Under the pieces are notes generated by a model. That model was not told the origin of the DNA. It saw only the letters and a program-made list of their open reading frames with translations, and did no database searches. Shown piece by piece: positions 8,110-16,019 of a DNA stretch of 36,371 bases (position 1 is the first letter of the stretch; every line of letters begins with the position of its first letter). The translations under genes were made by a program, and so were the position numbers. The DNA is taken from NCBI GenBank assembly GCA_035576005.1, contig DATLXH010000044.1:1-36371 (forward strand), read 5' to 3'. Source of the DNA: DATLXH01 sp035576005. Its GTDB lineage: Bacteria > Acidobacteriota > Thermoanaerobaculia > Gp7-AA8.

Positions 8110-8640
8110 CTAGAAAAGAAAGAGCTGGAGAAACGGCCGGGCGAGAGGTACAGCAACCGGCCTCGGCACGGTTGCCACGGTTGTTCGCACCTTGAGCAGC
8201 ATTTTCAGATTCCCGCGAAGCCAGGCCCTGGCTTCCTTGTGACCGCGGAACCTTCGCTCCATCTGGTGAAAGTGTCGATCGTGCCTCGAGCCATGCATGT
8301 GGTGCAGGTACTCGTGATGGATGATCGACTGGATGAACAGGGACGGGACATCCTTCCTGTTGAGCCTCGGGTGAATCCGGATCTCGGCGGTTTTATGGTT
8401 ATACGACCCCAGGCGAATACTTCGCTGGCGTCGCCGGTCGCGCTGCTGGCCCCAGCGTATCGACAGGCTCGTCACTGCGGGAAAATACTCACGACGGACC
8501 AGTTCACCGAGGAGCCGCAGATCGTGAGCCTCTTTCTCCCCAAGCGGTTCGCTCACCCTCGTCACAGTGTGATTCTCAACGTTTGAAAGAGTTTCCGCAA
8601 CCAGCCGACGACGGTTTCGCGACAAGGGCACAGTTGACAC
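8110..8640 (-). CDS. SprT-like zinc metallopeptidase
   Basis: A protein of up to 176 residues with the zinc motif HEYLH inside IIHHEYLHHMHG (about residues 109-120), a third His-rich ligand region HDRHFHQMERRF, and a basic N-terminus. This order fits SprT/WLM-like zinc peptidases, which are small cytosolic enzymes; in eukaryotes the SprT family cleaves DNA-protein crosslinks. The bacterial role is uncertain. The start is unclear: the GTG at 8640 reads MSTVPLSRNRRR, but its first codons lie in sequence derived from repeat A4. No ATG follows before the conserved core, and no ribosome-binding site is convincing. A later GTG within the first 30 codons is possible. Confidence 0.8.
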   Translation of the reverse strand: MSTVPLSRNRRRLVAETLSNVENHTVTRVSEPLGEKEAHDLRLLGELVRREYFPAVTSLSIRWGQQRDRRRQRSIRLGSYNHKTAEIRIHPRLNRKDVPSLFIQSIIHHEYLHHMHGSRHDRHFHQMERRFRGHKEARAWLRGNLKMLLKVRTTVATVPRPVAVPLARPFLQLFLF

Positions 8641-8724
8641 TACGTCGAGGAAGGAAACCTTTCACGCAACGAAGCAGACAGGCCGCTATCCGCTGCCGCA
8701 GCAGAAGGAGTGTGAGAAATGCGG
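8608..8724 (-). repeat. Diverged partial family A repeat, copy A4
   Basis: From about 8608 to 8724 the sequence aligns with the right two-thirds of copy A3. It shares an AGTTGACACTA centre, the block CAGACAGGCCGCTATCCG and the terminal GTGAGAAATGCGGG. The left end of the palindrome is missing. It overlaps the start of the SprT-like gene and runs directly into repeat B3 through a shared CGGG. Confidence 0.75.
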
Positions 8725-9010
8725 GTTAACAGCGTCGAAAGCTGGTGAAGAGGTGATGACACGCGGCTTGGACTGGCGCTCCGAAAGTGGGGCGAATCCC
8801 TCTCCCCGGCGGGGAGAGGGTGGTCGCGTAAGCGACCGGGAGAGGGGCCGCGAGAGATACGAAGACCTCGCCTTTTCCGACGGACTGACGAGACTTTCAC
8901 GCCCCTCTCCCTGCTTCGCTCCGCTCGCTTCCCTCTCCCCGCCGGGGAGAGGGATACGCCGCTTCGCGGCTCAACCACGTCAGTCAGTGAATCGGTGTCA
9001 TCACAAGCTT
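8721..9010. repeat. Family B palindromic repeat, copy B3
   Basis: Begins CGGGTTAACAGCG and continues with GGTGAAGAGGTGATGACAC. It carries the double CCCTCTCCCC/GGGGAGAGGG hairpins and GTCGC-GTAA-GCGAC, and closes with CGGTGTCATCACAAGCTTGG, whose TGTCATCA is the inverse of the opening TGATGACA. With A4 it fills 8641-9114, where I find no gene; 9011-9114 holds nothing I can identify. Confidence 0.85.
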
Positions 9011-9114
9011 GGGCGGCTGGGTGCGAGGGGCGAGGGACTCGCAAGGTTCTACTCCGGTCCCATCGACGCTACGGTCGCCGCGGAAGGAGGGCCAACACCA
9101 TCGGCTGGACAAAT

Positions 9115-9189
<75 letters not shown>

Positions 9190-9263
9190 TTATCTGAAGA
9201 GCGCGCAAGTCTATGAGACGCGTGCGCGACCGTCAACGAGAACAGCTAACGGTTCTGTTCCAA

Positions 9264-10736
9264 CTACCTGCCGCTTTTTGCGAAGTCGATGAATCCGCGT
9301 TCCACGTCGGCACCGATGAGCTTGACCCGGATCCTGTCACCCACATCACTGCCACCGTGCCCTTGAACGAGCTTTCCTTCCACCGGCGGCTGCAGCAGCC
9401 TGACCCATGTCCCCTTTTCTGAAGCGCCGGTGACAATCGCGTCGAAGCGCTCGCCGATGCGCGACTGCAGGAGCTGAGCAGCCGCCGACTTCCTGACCTG
9501 CCGCTCGACCTTGTTGGCAGCATCCTCCTGGGCTGTGCAGTGCTCGGCCAGCTCACGCAGCTCGTCGTCGCTGTAGGGAGACGGATCACCAGCAATCGCC
9601 GCCTTCAGCAGGCGCTGCGTGATGAGATCGGGATAGCGTCGATTGGGAGCGGTGGAATGTGCATAGTCGCGGACAGCCAGGCCGAAATGACCGGTCGAGT
9701 CCTCGCCGGCACGCTCGAGTGCGTACTCGCCCGCTCCCATCAATTTGACAATGGTTAGAGACAGGTCAGGGAATCGCAGCGGATCGGCTTTGCGTCGGCG
9801 GAGCAGGAACGCCTCGAGTGCGCTCGAGTCTGGATCGGGTGGCAGCCGCTCCCCCAGCTCCTCCGCAACTTTCTCAATGCGGTCCCATCGCTCGGGCGAT
9901 CGCACGATCCGGCGGATCGAAGAGAATCCACGGCCCTCCAGAAATCGGGCCGTCGCACCATTCGCACCGATCATGAAGTCTTCGATCAGCTCCCGCGCAC
10001 GGTTCTTGTTCTCCTGACGGACATCCACCACTCTTCCGTCACTCATGATCGCTTTTGGCTCAATGGTCTCGAGATCGAGAGCCCCGTTCTCGTGACGCGA
10101 GCTCTTCATACGCTGAGCCACTTTGTCCTGCAGCCGGATCTGCTGCTCGAGCCCATCCACCTGGGAGATTTTTGGGGGCATCTCCCCCTCCCCTTCCAGC
10201 CATGCGGCGACGCTGTTGTACGCAAGCTTCGCGTGATTTCTCACCAACGCTCGATACACGTCGGCGCGTACTGTCGCCCCATGCTGATCGACATCAGACT
10301 CGATGACGACCGCAAGGCGATCCTCTCCTTCGTTGAGTGATGTCAGATCTGTCGAGAGCGTCTCTGGCAGCATGGGAAAGATCTTCGCCGCGGTGTAGAC
10401 AGATGTCGTGTTCGTCCTGGCATGACGATCGATGGCGCTGTCCTTCGCGACCCGCGAATCGACATCGGCAATCGCGATCAGAATTCTGGTGACATCCGAG
10501 TCCAGGGCATCGGCCACCGTGAGTTGATCCAGGTCTCGCGAGTCGTCATTGTCGATGGAGCACCACGGGAGATGCCTGAGATCTTTCACACCACCGACGC
10601 TGCTGCGACCTGCGTCGTGGGAGATCTTCTCAACCTCATCGAGAACGTCAGGGGCGAAGTCTGGCTCCAGTCCGCGGTCGATCATCGCCTCATGCGCGAT
10701 GTCCTCGAGCTCACTATGTCTGCTCTGACGTTTCAT
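9264..10736 (-). CDS. RNase II/R-family exoribonuclease (RNB domain), short form
   Basis: A 490-residue cytosolic 3'-5' exoribonuclease. The RNB catalytic core covers about residues 50-400. The metal-binding motif SIDNDDSRDLDQLT (about 60-73) supplies Asp62, Asp68 and Asp70, aligning with Asp201, Asp207 and Asp209 of E. coli RNase II. The position of Asp210 is Gln71. NRRYPDLITQRLL (about 380) is the conserved C-terminal RNB segment, and a compact S1-like OB fold follows (about 425-490, with TGASEKGTWVRL). It lacks the N-terminal cold-shock domains of E. coli RNase R, as in other short RNB proteins. Family G hairpins lie upstream. It ends 74 bp before the tRNA-Cys gene in the transcription direction. 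Confidence 0.93.
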   Translation of the reverse strand: MKRQSRHSELEDIAHEAMIDRGLEPDFAPDVLDEVEKISHDAGRSSVGGVKDLRHLPWCSIDNDDSRDLDQLTVADALDSDVTRILIAIADVDSRVAKDSAIDRHARTNTTSVYTAAKIFPMLPETLSTDLTSLNEGEDRLAVVIESDVDQHGATVRADVYRALVRNHAKLAYNSVAAWLEGEGEMPPKISQVDGLEQQIRLQDKVAQRMKSSRHENGALDLETIEPKAIMSDGRVVDVRQENKNRARELIEDFMIGANGATARFLEGRGFSSIRRIVRSPERWDRIEKVAEELGERLPPDPDSSALEAFLLRRRKADPLRFPDLSLTIVKLMGAGEYALERAGEDSTGHFGLAVRDYAHSTAPNRRYPDLITQRLLKAAIAGDPSPYSDDELRELAEHCTAQEDAANKVERQVRKSAAAQLLQSRIGERFDAIVTGASEKGTWVRLLQPPVEGKLVQGHGGSDVGDRIRVKLIGADVERGFIDFAKSGR

Positions 10737-10789
10737 TGTTCAATCCACCCTTTTGCCATTGCCGATGAGACATTGCCTGTGAATGTGGT

Positions 10790-10881
10790 CGGACATTTCA
10801 ATTTCAATGTCCGGCGGCGGGGGCGTCAATTGGCCCACCGCAGTTGATCGGGAGCATCCAGCCGGACATTGGAATGTCCGG
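10790..10881. repeat. Family G: pair of GGACATT/AATGTCC hairpins
   Basis: CGGACATT (10790-10797) pairs with AATGTCCG (10806-10813), and CCGGACATT (10862-10870) pairs with AATGTCCGG (10873-10881). The two hairpins share the same stem sequence and can also pair with each other across 49 bp. They lie between the VWA-like gene's stop and the RNase gene's start, both on the minus strand, so they could terminate the first message or regulate the second. Confidence 0.7.
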
Positions 10882-10900
10882 CCACGTGATTACTAACTGC

Positions 10901-11947
10901 TCACTCGCCGTACGGATAGCCATCTCTTGCCTTGACACGGAATTCGCGATTCCGTAGCGAGACCCTGATCTTCTGATACCCGCCGCTGCCCGCCGGCTTC
11001 CGGCTCGTGTAGGTCAGCAGATAGTACCCGCTGTTCAAATTCTCGATCGTGCGAAGCGGGGTGCGGAAGTTGACGAGTGTGCGGAAGTACTCACCGCCAG
11101 TCTCGGTCGCCATCCTTTGTACATCGGCTTCGGTTGCATGCGGCCGCACCGACCTCAGCAGGTTGATTGCAAACACGGTGACGTTGGCGCGATTCAAGGC
11201 TCGAATCATCGGTCGATATAGATAGTCCTCGTTCTCAGCGATATCCGGGCTGAAATCGCTCGGAGTGCCGACACCAGGAGTAAACAGGATGAGCACCTTG
11301 CGTGCGGGAATCGATTGCACCGAGTTCGCCAGCAACTCGATTGCTTCATAAATCCTGCCTGTGTCTCCAATCATCCCTGCAATATCGAGGTTGCGCAGGA
11401 TCGATGGGGACGGCGCATCGCGCTGCGGACTCGTAATACCGAGCGAGAATCGTCCGGCCTCGAGGAGCGCAGCTTTCAGAGCCCTCTTGTCTGATGTGAA
11501 GTCACTGAAAAGCTTGAGCCGGACGTCATAAGAGGCAATGGCCACCTTATCCTCGGGCTTGAGCTCTTTTTCGACGAAATCGATCGCCGCGTTCCGTGCT
11601 TCGATCACATCGGCGGTGTATCGCGCAGATCCAGGCTTCTGAAGAAAGATGATGAAGTAGCGCTCTTCTTTCACCTGCTCGACCTTGAACGCAGCAGAGC
11701 TTTCGTTCGCCGTCAGCAGCCGCCGGTTGGTGAAGTAGTCGAGTGTCTCAACCGACTGCTCAACCCCATTCTCCCGGATGATGAAGTCCTCTTTCCGGAG
11801 GCCGAGTATCTGGTTACCGCGGGAATCAGTCACTGTCGCGTCCACCCGAACAACGTTGACGTCCACGCGCTCGGTGACGCGAGTCTCCTGCGCGAGGCTC
11901 GAGACCGGAAGCGTAAGCAGGAATAGCAAAGACTTCAGAACTTTCAT
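10901..11947 (-). CDS. Exported VWFA-related protein (acidobacterial type)
   Basis: A 348-residue secreted protein. The ATG at 11945-11947 is preceded by GGAGGTCG on the coding strand and starts a signal peptide, MKVLKSLLFLLTLPVSSLAQ. The open frame extends 19 codons further upstream without a ribosome-binding site. Residues about 25-70 form the beta-rich RVDVNVVRVDATVTDSRG... segment that precedes the VWA fold in the VWFA-related family abundant in Acidobacteriota. The VWA-like domain covers about 95-300. The metal-ion site is degenerate: where DxSxS is expected at the end of the first strand the sequence is FIIFLQKPGSARYT. The role is unknown; family members are thought to mediate binding outside the cell. 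Confidence 0.88.
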   Translation of the reverse strand: MKVLKSLLFLLTLPVSSLAQETRVTERVDVNVVRVDATVTDSRGNQILGLRKEDFIIRENGVEQSVETLDYFTNRRLLTANESSAAFKVEQVKEERYFIIFLQKPGSARYTADVIEARNAAIDFVEKELKPEDKVAIASYDVRLKLFSDFTSDKRALKAALLEAGRFSLGITSPQRDAPSPSILRNLDIAGMIGDTGRIYEAIELLANSVQSIPARKVLILFTPGVGTPSDFSPDIAENEDYLYRPMIRALNRANVTVFAINLLRSVRPHATEADVQRMATETGGEYFRTLVNFRTPLRTIENLNSGYYLLTYTSRKPAGSGGYQKIRVSLRNREFRVKARDGYPYGE

Positions 11948-12150
11948 CAGCGACCTCCGACTCAAGCAACCGTTAACCCGTAGAGCGCCCGCGTCACCTG
12001 ACACCGGTCTACAACCAGACGAAGGGGCGGCTTACTTCACGGTGGGATATTCCACTTCCTCAAATGAACCTTCGTAGTACGCCACGGTACAGACATCTCG
12101 ATTCCAACTCGCTAGCTTTGTCCGTGCATTACGGCTAGCGAGAGAACCTT

Positions 12151-12363
12151 ATGACCCCAAAATACGATCCTGAAACGAAGATGCTCCTCGGGCGACTGCA
12201 AAGCGCCTCGTTCACCATTGCGGAGATGCGTCGTCAGGTCAAGAGTATCTCGCCCCTCCTCGAGGAGCAGGAGCAATTCCACCTCCTCGGAGCAATTGCA
12301 AGATTGGAAGCCGATTCGTTGAACCTCGAGTCAATCCTCGGCGAGAATCAGACGAGTCACTAG
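12151..12363 (+). CDS. Small hypothetical protein, probably helical
   Basis: A 70-residue acidic protein with no signal peptide or membrane segment. Nearly all of it is predicted amphipathic helix (LLGRLQSASFTIAEMRRQVKSISPLLEEQEQFHLLGAIARLEADSL), possibly a helical hairpin. A weak purine stretch, GCGAGAGAA, precedes the ATG. I do not recognise a family. It is not an antisense shadow of a larger gene, and the codon pattern looks coding. Confidence 0.6.
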   Translation: MTPKYDPETKMLLGRLQSASFTIAEMRRQVKSISPLLEEQEQFHLLGAIARLEADSLNLESILGENQTSH

Positions 12364-12429
12364 ACCTCAGGGTCGAACTTAAAAGTTGTCAGCGGGCTTG
12401 TTGCCCAACTCCGCTATCACCAGCGTTTC

Positions 12430-12533
12430 GTCATCCTGAGCGAATGCGAAGGATCTCGAAAGACGCAACCCGTTGATTTCACAGGGCCGCATCTTGAGAT
12501 CCTTCGTCGCAAAAAGCGCTCCTCAGGATGACG
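12430..12533. repeat. Family C inverted repeat, copy C2
   Basis: The left part GTCATCCTGAGCGAATGCGA and onward (12430-12456) pairs imperfectly with the right part (12497-12533), which is almost identical to the right arm of C1, including ATCCTTCGTCGCAAAAAGCG. It lies between the convergent small hypothetical gene (stop at 12363) and the lipoprotein gene (stop at 12547). Confidence 0.85.
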
Positions 12534-12546
12534 GATGACGAACGAA

Positions 12547-13134
12547 TCAACTCCCGCCCGGCGCACGCGCGCTGATTTCCCAGACGCTCCACTGACCTTT
12601 GGAAGCCCTCAGCTCGACCGCCGCGTACTGGAGCGCTGTCAGTCTCGCGTGGAGCGGCTCCGACGCGAATGCGCTACCCACCTCGTTCGCACGCCACGAC
12701 CACGTCAGATTGCAGAAAACTCGATCCCCTTCCATCTTGATGCTGTCCACTGACACGACTTCCTTGGTAGCGATCGGCACCACGTCGATGAAACCATTCG
12801 TTCGCGCGAGAAATCGCGGATCGCTCCGTGACTTTTCGCTGAGCGTCACTCGCTCCTTCCCGATTACGATCCAACCCGCCTTTGCGAGATCCTCGGCATT
12901 CGCGCGGACCTGTGGGTTCATCGCCTTCACATCAGTGGCGAAGCTCCAGGCGCTCGAGGGCGACTGATAGTCAGACCACTCGGGAGACTCTCCGACGATT
13001 CGCATGATCTCTCCGTTCTCTGGCGCCGCGAGTGCCGGGGTTTCGGGCAAGGCAACTGTGGCCGTCCGACTCTCAGGACCTCCGCACCCCAGGAGTGCGC
13101 AAAGCAGAATCGTTGAGAAGACCTTCGCGTGCAT
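12547..13134 (-). CDS. Predicted lipoprotein of unknown function
   Basis: A 195-residue protein with a short lipoprotein signal, MHAKVFSTILLCALLGC, with lipobox LLGC and Cys17. The mature part begins with a Pro/Ala-rich linker (about 18-40). A mixed alpha/beta domain follows (about 45-190) with conserved-looking tryptophans (SPEWSDYQSP, LTWSWRANE, KGQWSVWEI). I do not recognise the domain. It has its own promoter region shared with the divergent membrane glycosyltransferase gene. Confidence 0.75.
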   Translation of the reverse strand: MHAKVFSTILLCALLGCGGPESRTATVALPETPALAAPENGEIMRIVGESPEWSDYQSPSSAWSFATDVKAMNPQVRANAEDLAKAGWIVIGKERVTLSEKSRSDPRFLARTNGFIDVVPIATKEVVSVDSIKMEGDRVFCNLTWSWRANEVGSAFASEPLHARLTALQYAAVELRASKGQWSVWEISARAPGGS

Positions 13135-13214
13135 TCAGACAACTCCTTTGCTGGGCCGGCGGATCGTCAGTATAGATTGCCTCTCGCAGGTCGCCGCGTA
13201 TCAGCGCTTTTCCA

Positions 13215-13245
13215 TTGAAAGGGTGACGGTCGCACGCCGTATGAT
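13215..13245 (+). promoter_or_regulatory. Candidate promoter of the membrane glycosyltransferase gene
   Basis: TTGAAA (13215-13220) and TATGAT (13240-13245) match the -35 and -10 consensus at 5 of 6 positions each, although the 19-bp spacing is longer than ideal. The -10 ends 11 nt before the ATG at 13257, giving at most a leader of a few bases and no Shine-Dalgarno. Confidence 0.4.
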
Positions 13246-13256
13246 CGATCGTCGAC

Positions 13257-14681
13257 ATGCGCGACGATCAAGAAAAAGCGATATCCCGGCCCTTCGTCCT
13301 TCCAGCGCTTCTCGTCGCTTCCGAGGCCCTTTATCTGTTGCTGGGGCGACTGGAACCGGGAAATGGCAGAGGAGACGTTCTCTCTTTTCTGGCGATCATC
13401 GCGGCGCTCTTCGCCCTCTACGGTCTTGCCTGGCACTTTGCTTCGAAGCAGAAGGCAGGCAGGCGCGAAGTCCGGCTCATCTTCCTCGGCGCAATCCTGT
13501 TTCGACTGACCCTCGTTCCCGCAGGCCTTCCCGCGTCCACGCCTCTGCAAGGGATTCCAGATCTACTGATTCGTGATCTAACGGGACGTGAAACGGTTTT
13601 CGACAGTCACCTGCTCTATGACAGCGATCATTGGCGGTATCTGTGGGACGGAAGGGTGGGAGCCAGCGGGATCAATCCGTACGAACTGCCGCCGTCAGAC
13701 GCCGGACTCGACTCGCTCGCCACCGATCGCGGCGCCGGCGGTGTCTGGAACGATATCCGTCAAAACATCAACCACCCCGAGCTCACGACCATCTATCCTC
13801 CGGTCGCGCAACTCTTCTTCCAGGGCCTCTACATCGTCGCCCCGGGAAGTATTGTCACGCTCAAACTCTCGCTCATCGTTTGCGACCTGTTCACAATGTT
13901 GCTCCTCGCTCTCGCTCTCGCGAGACTCGGTCGATCGCAGGCGTGGCTCCTTCTCTACGGTTGGAATCCGCTGGTCGTCAAGGTCTTCGCCGGCAGCGCT
14001 CACTTCGACGGACTCATGGTTCTGCTGCTCGCAGCCATGCTTTACGCTCTGACGTCGCGCCGGCGCTACATCGCGGCGATCTGCTTTGCCGCTGCAGTAG
14101 GAGTCAAGCTCGCTCCGATCGTCATGCTGCCCGCCGTCGTTCGTCGTGTTGGCTGGCCGGCGATCACCGTATCTCTCGCATTGGTTGCTCTGCTTTTTCT
14201 GCCATGGCAGCTCGAAATCTCCGCGACCGCAGGAGCACGAGCCTTCGCCACAGCGTGGGAGTTCAATAGCGGAGTATTTCAGTTGATCAAGCTGCTCTTC
14301 TCCGCTCTCAGCGACCCATCGCGCTGGGCGCGACTGACATCCGGAATCCTCGCTCTCGCAGCAATCGCCTGGGTTACGTGGAAAGACAGGCTGACGATTG
14401 ACTTTCTCTCCACAGCAGCGCTCCTGCCGCTCGGAACCATTCTTCTTGCGGGGCCGGTGCTCATGCCCTGGTACGTGACGTGGACCCTTCCCTTTGCGGT
14501 GGTGAGTGGACGCATCTTCTGGTTCCAGCTCTCGGCGATTGTGAACCTCGCTTTCTTCGTCATGATTGACGGGTCGGAGAGCATGTCGGTGCTCATGATC
14601 GAGTTGCTCGCGATCGGATTGTTCCTCCTCCCTGGTCGCAAAGCTCGAAACAACCGATGGGAGGAGTTGTCGCAGGAATGA
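13257..14681 (+). CDS. Multi-pass membrane glycosyltransferase, GT-C type (GT87/mannosyltransferase-like)
   Basis: A 474-residue integral membrane protein with about 11-13 hydrophobic helices. After the first helices comes an exported-loop motif, LLYDSDHWRYLWDGRVGASGINPYELPP (about residues 119-147). It contains the acidic DxD-like pair and the NPY motif typical of GT-C enzymes, which take a polyprenyl-phosphate sugar and transfer it outside the cytoplasmic membrane. A region resembling YPPVAQLFFQ follows near residue 180. The length is usual for DUF2029/GT87-like proteins. Sugar and acceptor are unknown. It starts 122 bp from the divergent lipoprotein gene. Confidence 0.82.
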   Translation: MRDDQEKAISRPFVLPALLVASEALYLLLGRLEPGNGRGDVLSFLAIIAALFALYGLAWHFASKQKAGRREVRLIFLGAILFRLTLVPAGLPASTPLQGIPDLLIRDLTGRETVFDSHLLYDSDHWRYLWDGRVGASGINPYELPPSDAGLDSLATDRGAGGVWNDIRQNINHPELTTIYPPVAQLFFQGLYIVAPGSIVTLKLSLIVCDLFTMLLLALALARLGRSQAWLLLYGWNPLVVKVFAGSAHFDGLMVLLLAAMLYALTSRRRYIAAICFAAAVGVKLAPIVMLPAVVRRVGWPAITVSLALVALLFLPWQLEISATAGARAFATAWEFNSGVFQLIKLLFSALSDPSRWARLTSGILALAAIAWVTWKDRLTIDFLSTAALLPLGTILLAGPVLMPWYVTWTLPFAVVSGRIFWFQLSAIVNLAFFVMIDGSESMSVLMIELLAIGLFLLPGRKARNNRWEELSQE

Positions 14682-14797
14682 CGGTGGAAGCATGCCTCGT
14701 TCTCAAAGATGTGATGAGCCGGGTCAGTCAGGTTCAGTACGGAGCGCATGACGAATGCGCCCGATAACCTCAGGCATCACCAACAAAGGAGCAACTC

Positions 14798-15121
14798 ATG
14801 CAAGCCAGACTTCTCGCAGTCGTCACCCTCGTTTCCATGCTCGGTGCAACCTCGTTAAGCGCGCAGGGAAGCGGAACGACTCATCCCACGACAACAACGA
14901 CAAAGAAGACGTCTTCAAAGTCTTACCAGGTCACAAAGTCCGTCTCCGGCAAGGTTGTTTCGAACCAGTCAGGAGCGATCACACTCAAGGTGGGAAGCAA
15001 GACACGCCGATTTGTGAAGACCAGCGGCACCAAAAACGCGAGCGCCGAGTTCAGTACCGGCCAGCAGGTCAAGGTCTTCTACAGGTCCGCATCCCCAGGC
15101 ACAGCCACAGAGATCCGCTAG
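14798..15121 (+). CDS. Small exported protein, DUF5666-like
   Basis: A 107-residue secreted protein. AAAGGAG before the ATG is a good ribosome-binding site. The signal peptide is MQARLLAVVTLVSMLGATSLSAQ, followed by a Thr/Ser/Lys-rich linker (about 24-45). A small beta domain follows (about 48-107: SGKVVSNQSGAITLKVGSKTRRFVKTSGT...GQQVKVFYR), with the pattern of DUF5666/OB-like domains and the same organisation as the duplicated domains of the lipoprotein at 16960. A GCGCAT/ATGCGC hairpin lies at 14744-14760 in the gap upstream. Function unknown. Confidence 0.78.
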   Translation: MQARLLAVVTLVSMLGATSLSAQGSGTTHPTTTTTKKTSSKSYQVTKSVSGKVVSNQSGAITLKVGSKTRRFVKTSGTKNASAEFSTGQQVKVFYRSASPGTATEIR

Positions 15122-15136
15122 TCGGAGGGGATGAGG

Positions 15137-15250
15137 AGGAAGACCTCGCCCTTTCCACCGGAGGTTGAGGACTTTCACGCCCCTCACCCTGCTTCGCTTC
15201 GCTCGCTTCCCTCTCCCCGCCGGGGAGAAGAAACGCCGCTTCGCGGCTCA
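15137..15250. repeat. Family B repeat fragment, copy B4
   Basis: The right half of a B element only: GAAGACCTCGCCCTTTCCAC, then the CTTCGCTTCGCTCGCTTCCC region, one CCCTCTCCCC/GGGGAGAAG hairpin and the GCCGC-TTC-GCGGC hairpin ending GGCTCAGTG. The left half is missing. It lies directly between the DUF5666-like gene and the GT2 gene, which are both on the plus strand. Confidence 0.75.
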
Positions 15251-15260
15251 GTGCTCTCTT

Positions 15261-16019
15261 ATGAAAACGACTCTCATCATTCCCGCACTTGACGAAGAGG
15301 CGGGGCTCGAGCGAGTGCTGGCTGAGATCGAAGCCAGTCCGATCGCTTCGCGCCTGATCGACCAGATCATCGTGGGAGACAACGGGAGCCGCGACTCTAC
15401 TGCATCCGTGGCCGCCCGGCATGGCGCCCGCGTTGCGACGGCAACCACCCGAGGATACGGAGCAGCATGCGCTGCCGCTCTGACGCTGCTCGCCGATGAT
15501 TGTGAGATTGTCGTCTTCATGGATGCTGACGCATCTGACAACCCCTCCGAGCTGTCGCGCCTCGTGGAGCCTATCGTCCGCGGCGATGCGGACCTTGTGA
15601 TCGGATCACGAACACTCGGAGTCGCGGAGTCGGGCGCACTCTCGCCGCAGCAGCGTGTCGGCAATCGACTGGCAGTCTTTCTGATCCGTCAGCTGTTCGG
15701 CTGGGCTTACACCGACCTGGGACCGTTCCGGGCCATTCGTCGATCCCTGCTCGACCGCATCGATATGCAGGACCGGGCGTATGGGTGGACCGTCGAGATG
15801 CAGGTCCGCGCACTGCAGCTCGGAGGCAGGGTCGAAGAAAGAGCTGTGTCCTATCGGAAACGGGTCGGCCGATCCAAGATCAGCGGAACCGTAACGGGAG
15901 TCATCAAAGCGGGATGGTGCATTCTGGCGACTATAGGTCGTTGCCGGGTGCGCGGCGCGACCGAGCCTTCTCGTCCGAGTTCGGCAAGCCCGGCGCCTTC
16001 TGTCATTTCCAGTCGTTGA
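15261..16019 (+). CDS. Family 2 glycosyltransferase (dolichyl-phosphate sugar synthase-like)
   Basis: A 252-residue GT-A enzyme. MKTTLIIPALDEEAGL begins the nucleotide-sugar fold. VFMDADASDNPSEL (about residue 80) holds the DxD-like metal site. VIGSRTLG (about 112), YTDLGPFRAIRR (about 150) and YGWTVEMQVRA (about 172) are typical of the branch that makes polyprenyl-phosphate sugars or similar products. The ATG at 15261 fits the family N-terminus; the frame is open upstream through repeat B4, which I exclude. There is no C-terminal membrane domain. The last 17 bases overlap the convergent DUF547 gene. It could supply a polyprenyl-linked sugar to the GT-C protein at 13257, but that is inference. 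Confidence 0.9.
   Translation: MKTTLIIPALDEEAGLERVLAEIEASPIASRLIDQIIVGDNGSRDSTASVAARHGARVATATTRGYGAACAAALTLLADDCEIVVFMDADASDNPSELSRLVEPIVRGDADLVIGSRTLGVAESGALSPQQRVGNRLAVFLIRQLFGWAYTDLGPFRAIRRSLLDRIDMQDRAYGWTVEMQVRALQLGGRVEERAVSYRKRVGRSKISGTVTGVIKAGWCILATIGRCRVRGATEPSRPSSASPAPSVISSR

Noticed and set aside
12421..12540. Small RNA gene in the gap after the 70-residue protein
   Set aside because: The structure is explained by repeat C2, and no promoter or terminator specific to an RNA gene is visible.
13695..14693. 332-codon open frame on the minus strand
   Set aside because: It is antisense to the membrane glycosyltransferase. The protein is very hydrophilic with no family features, as expected of a mirror frame.
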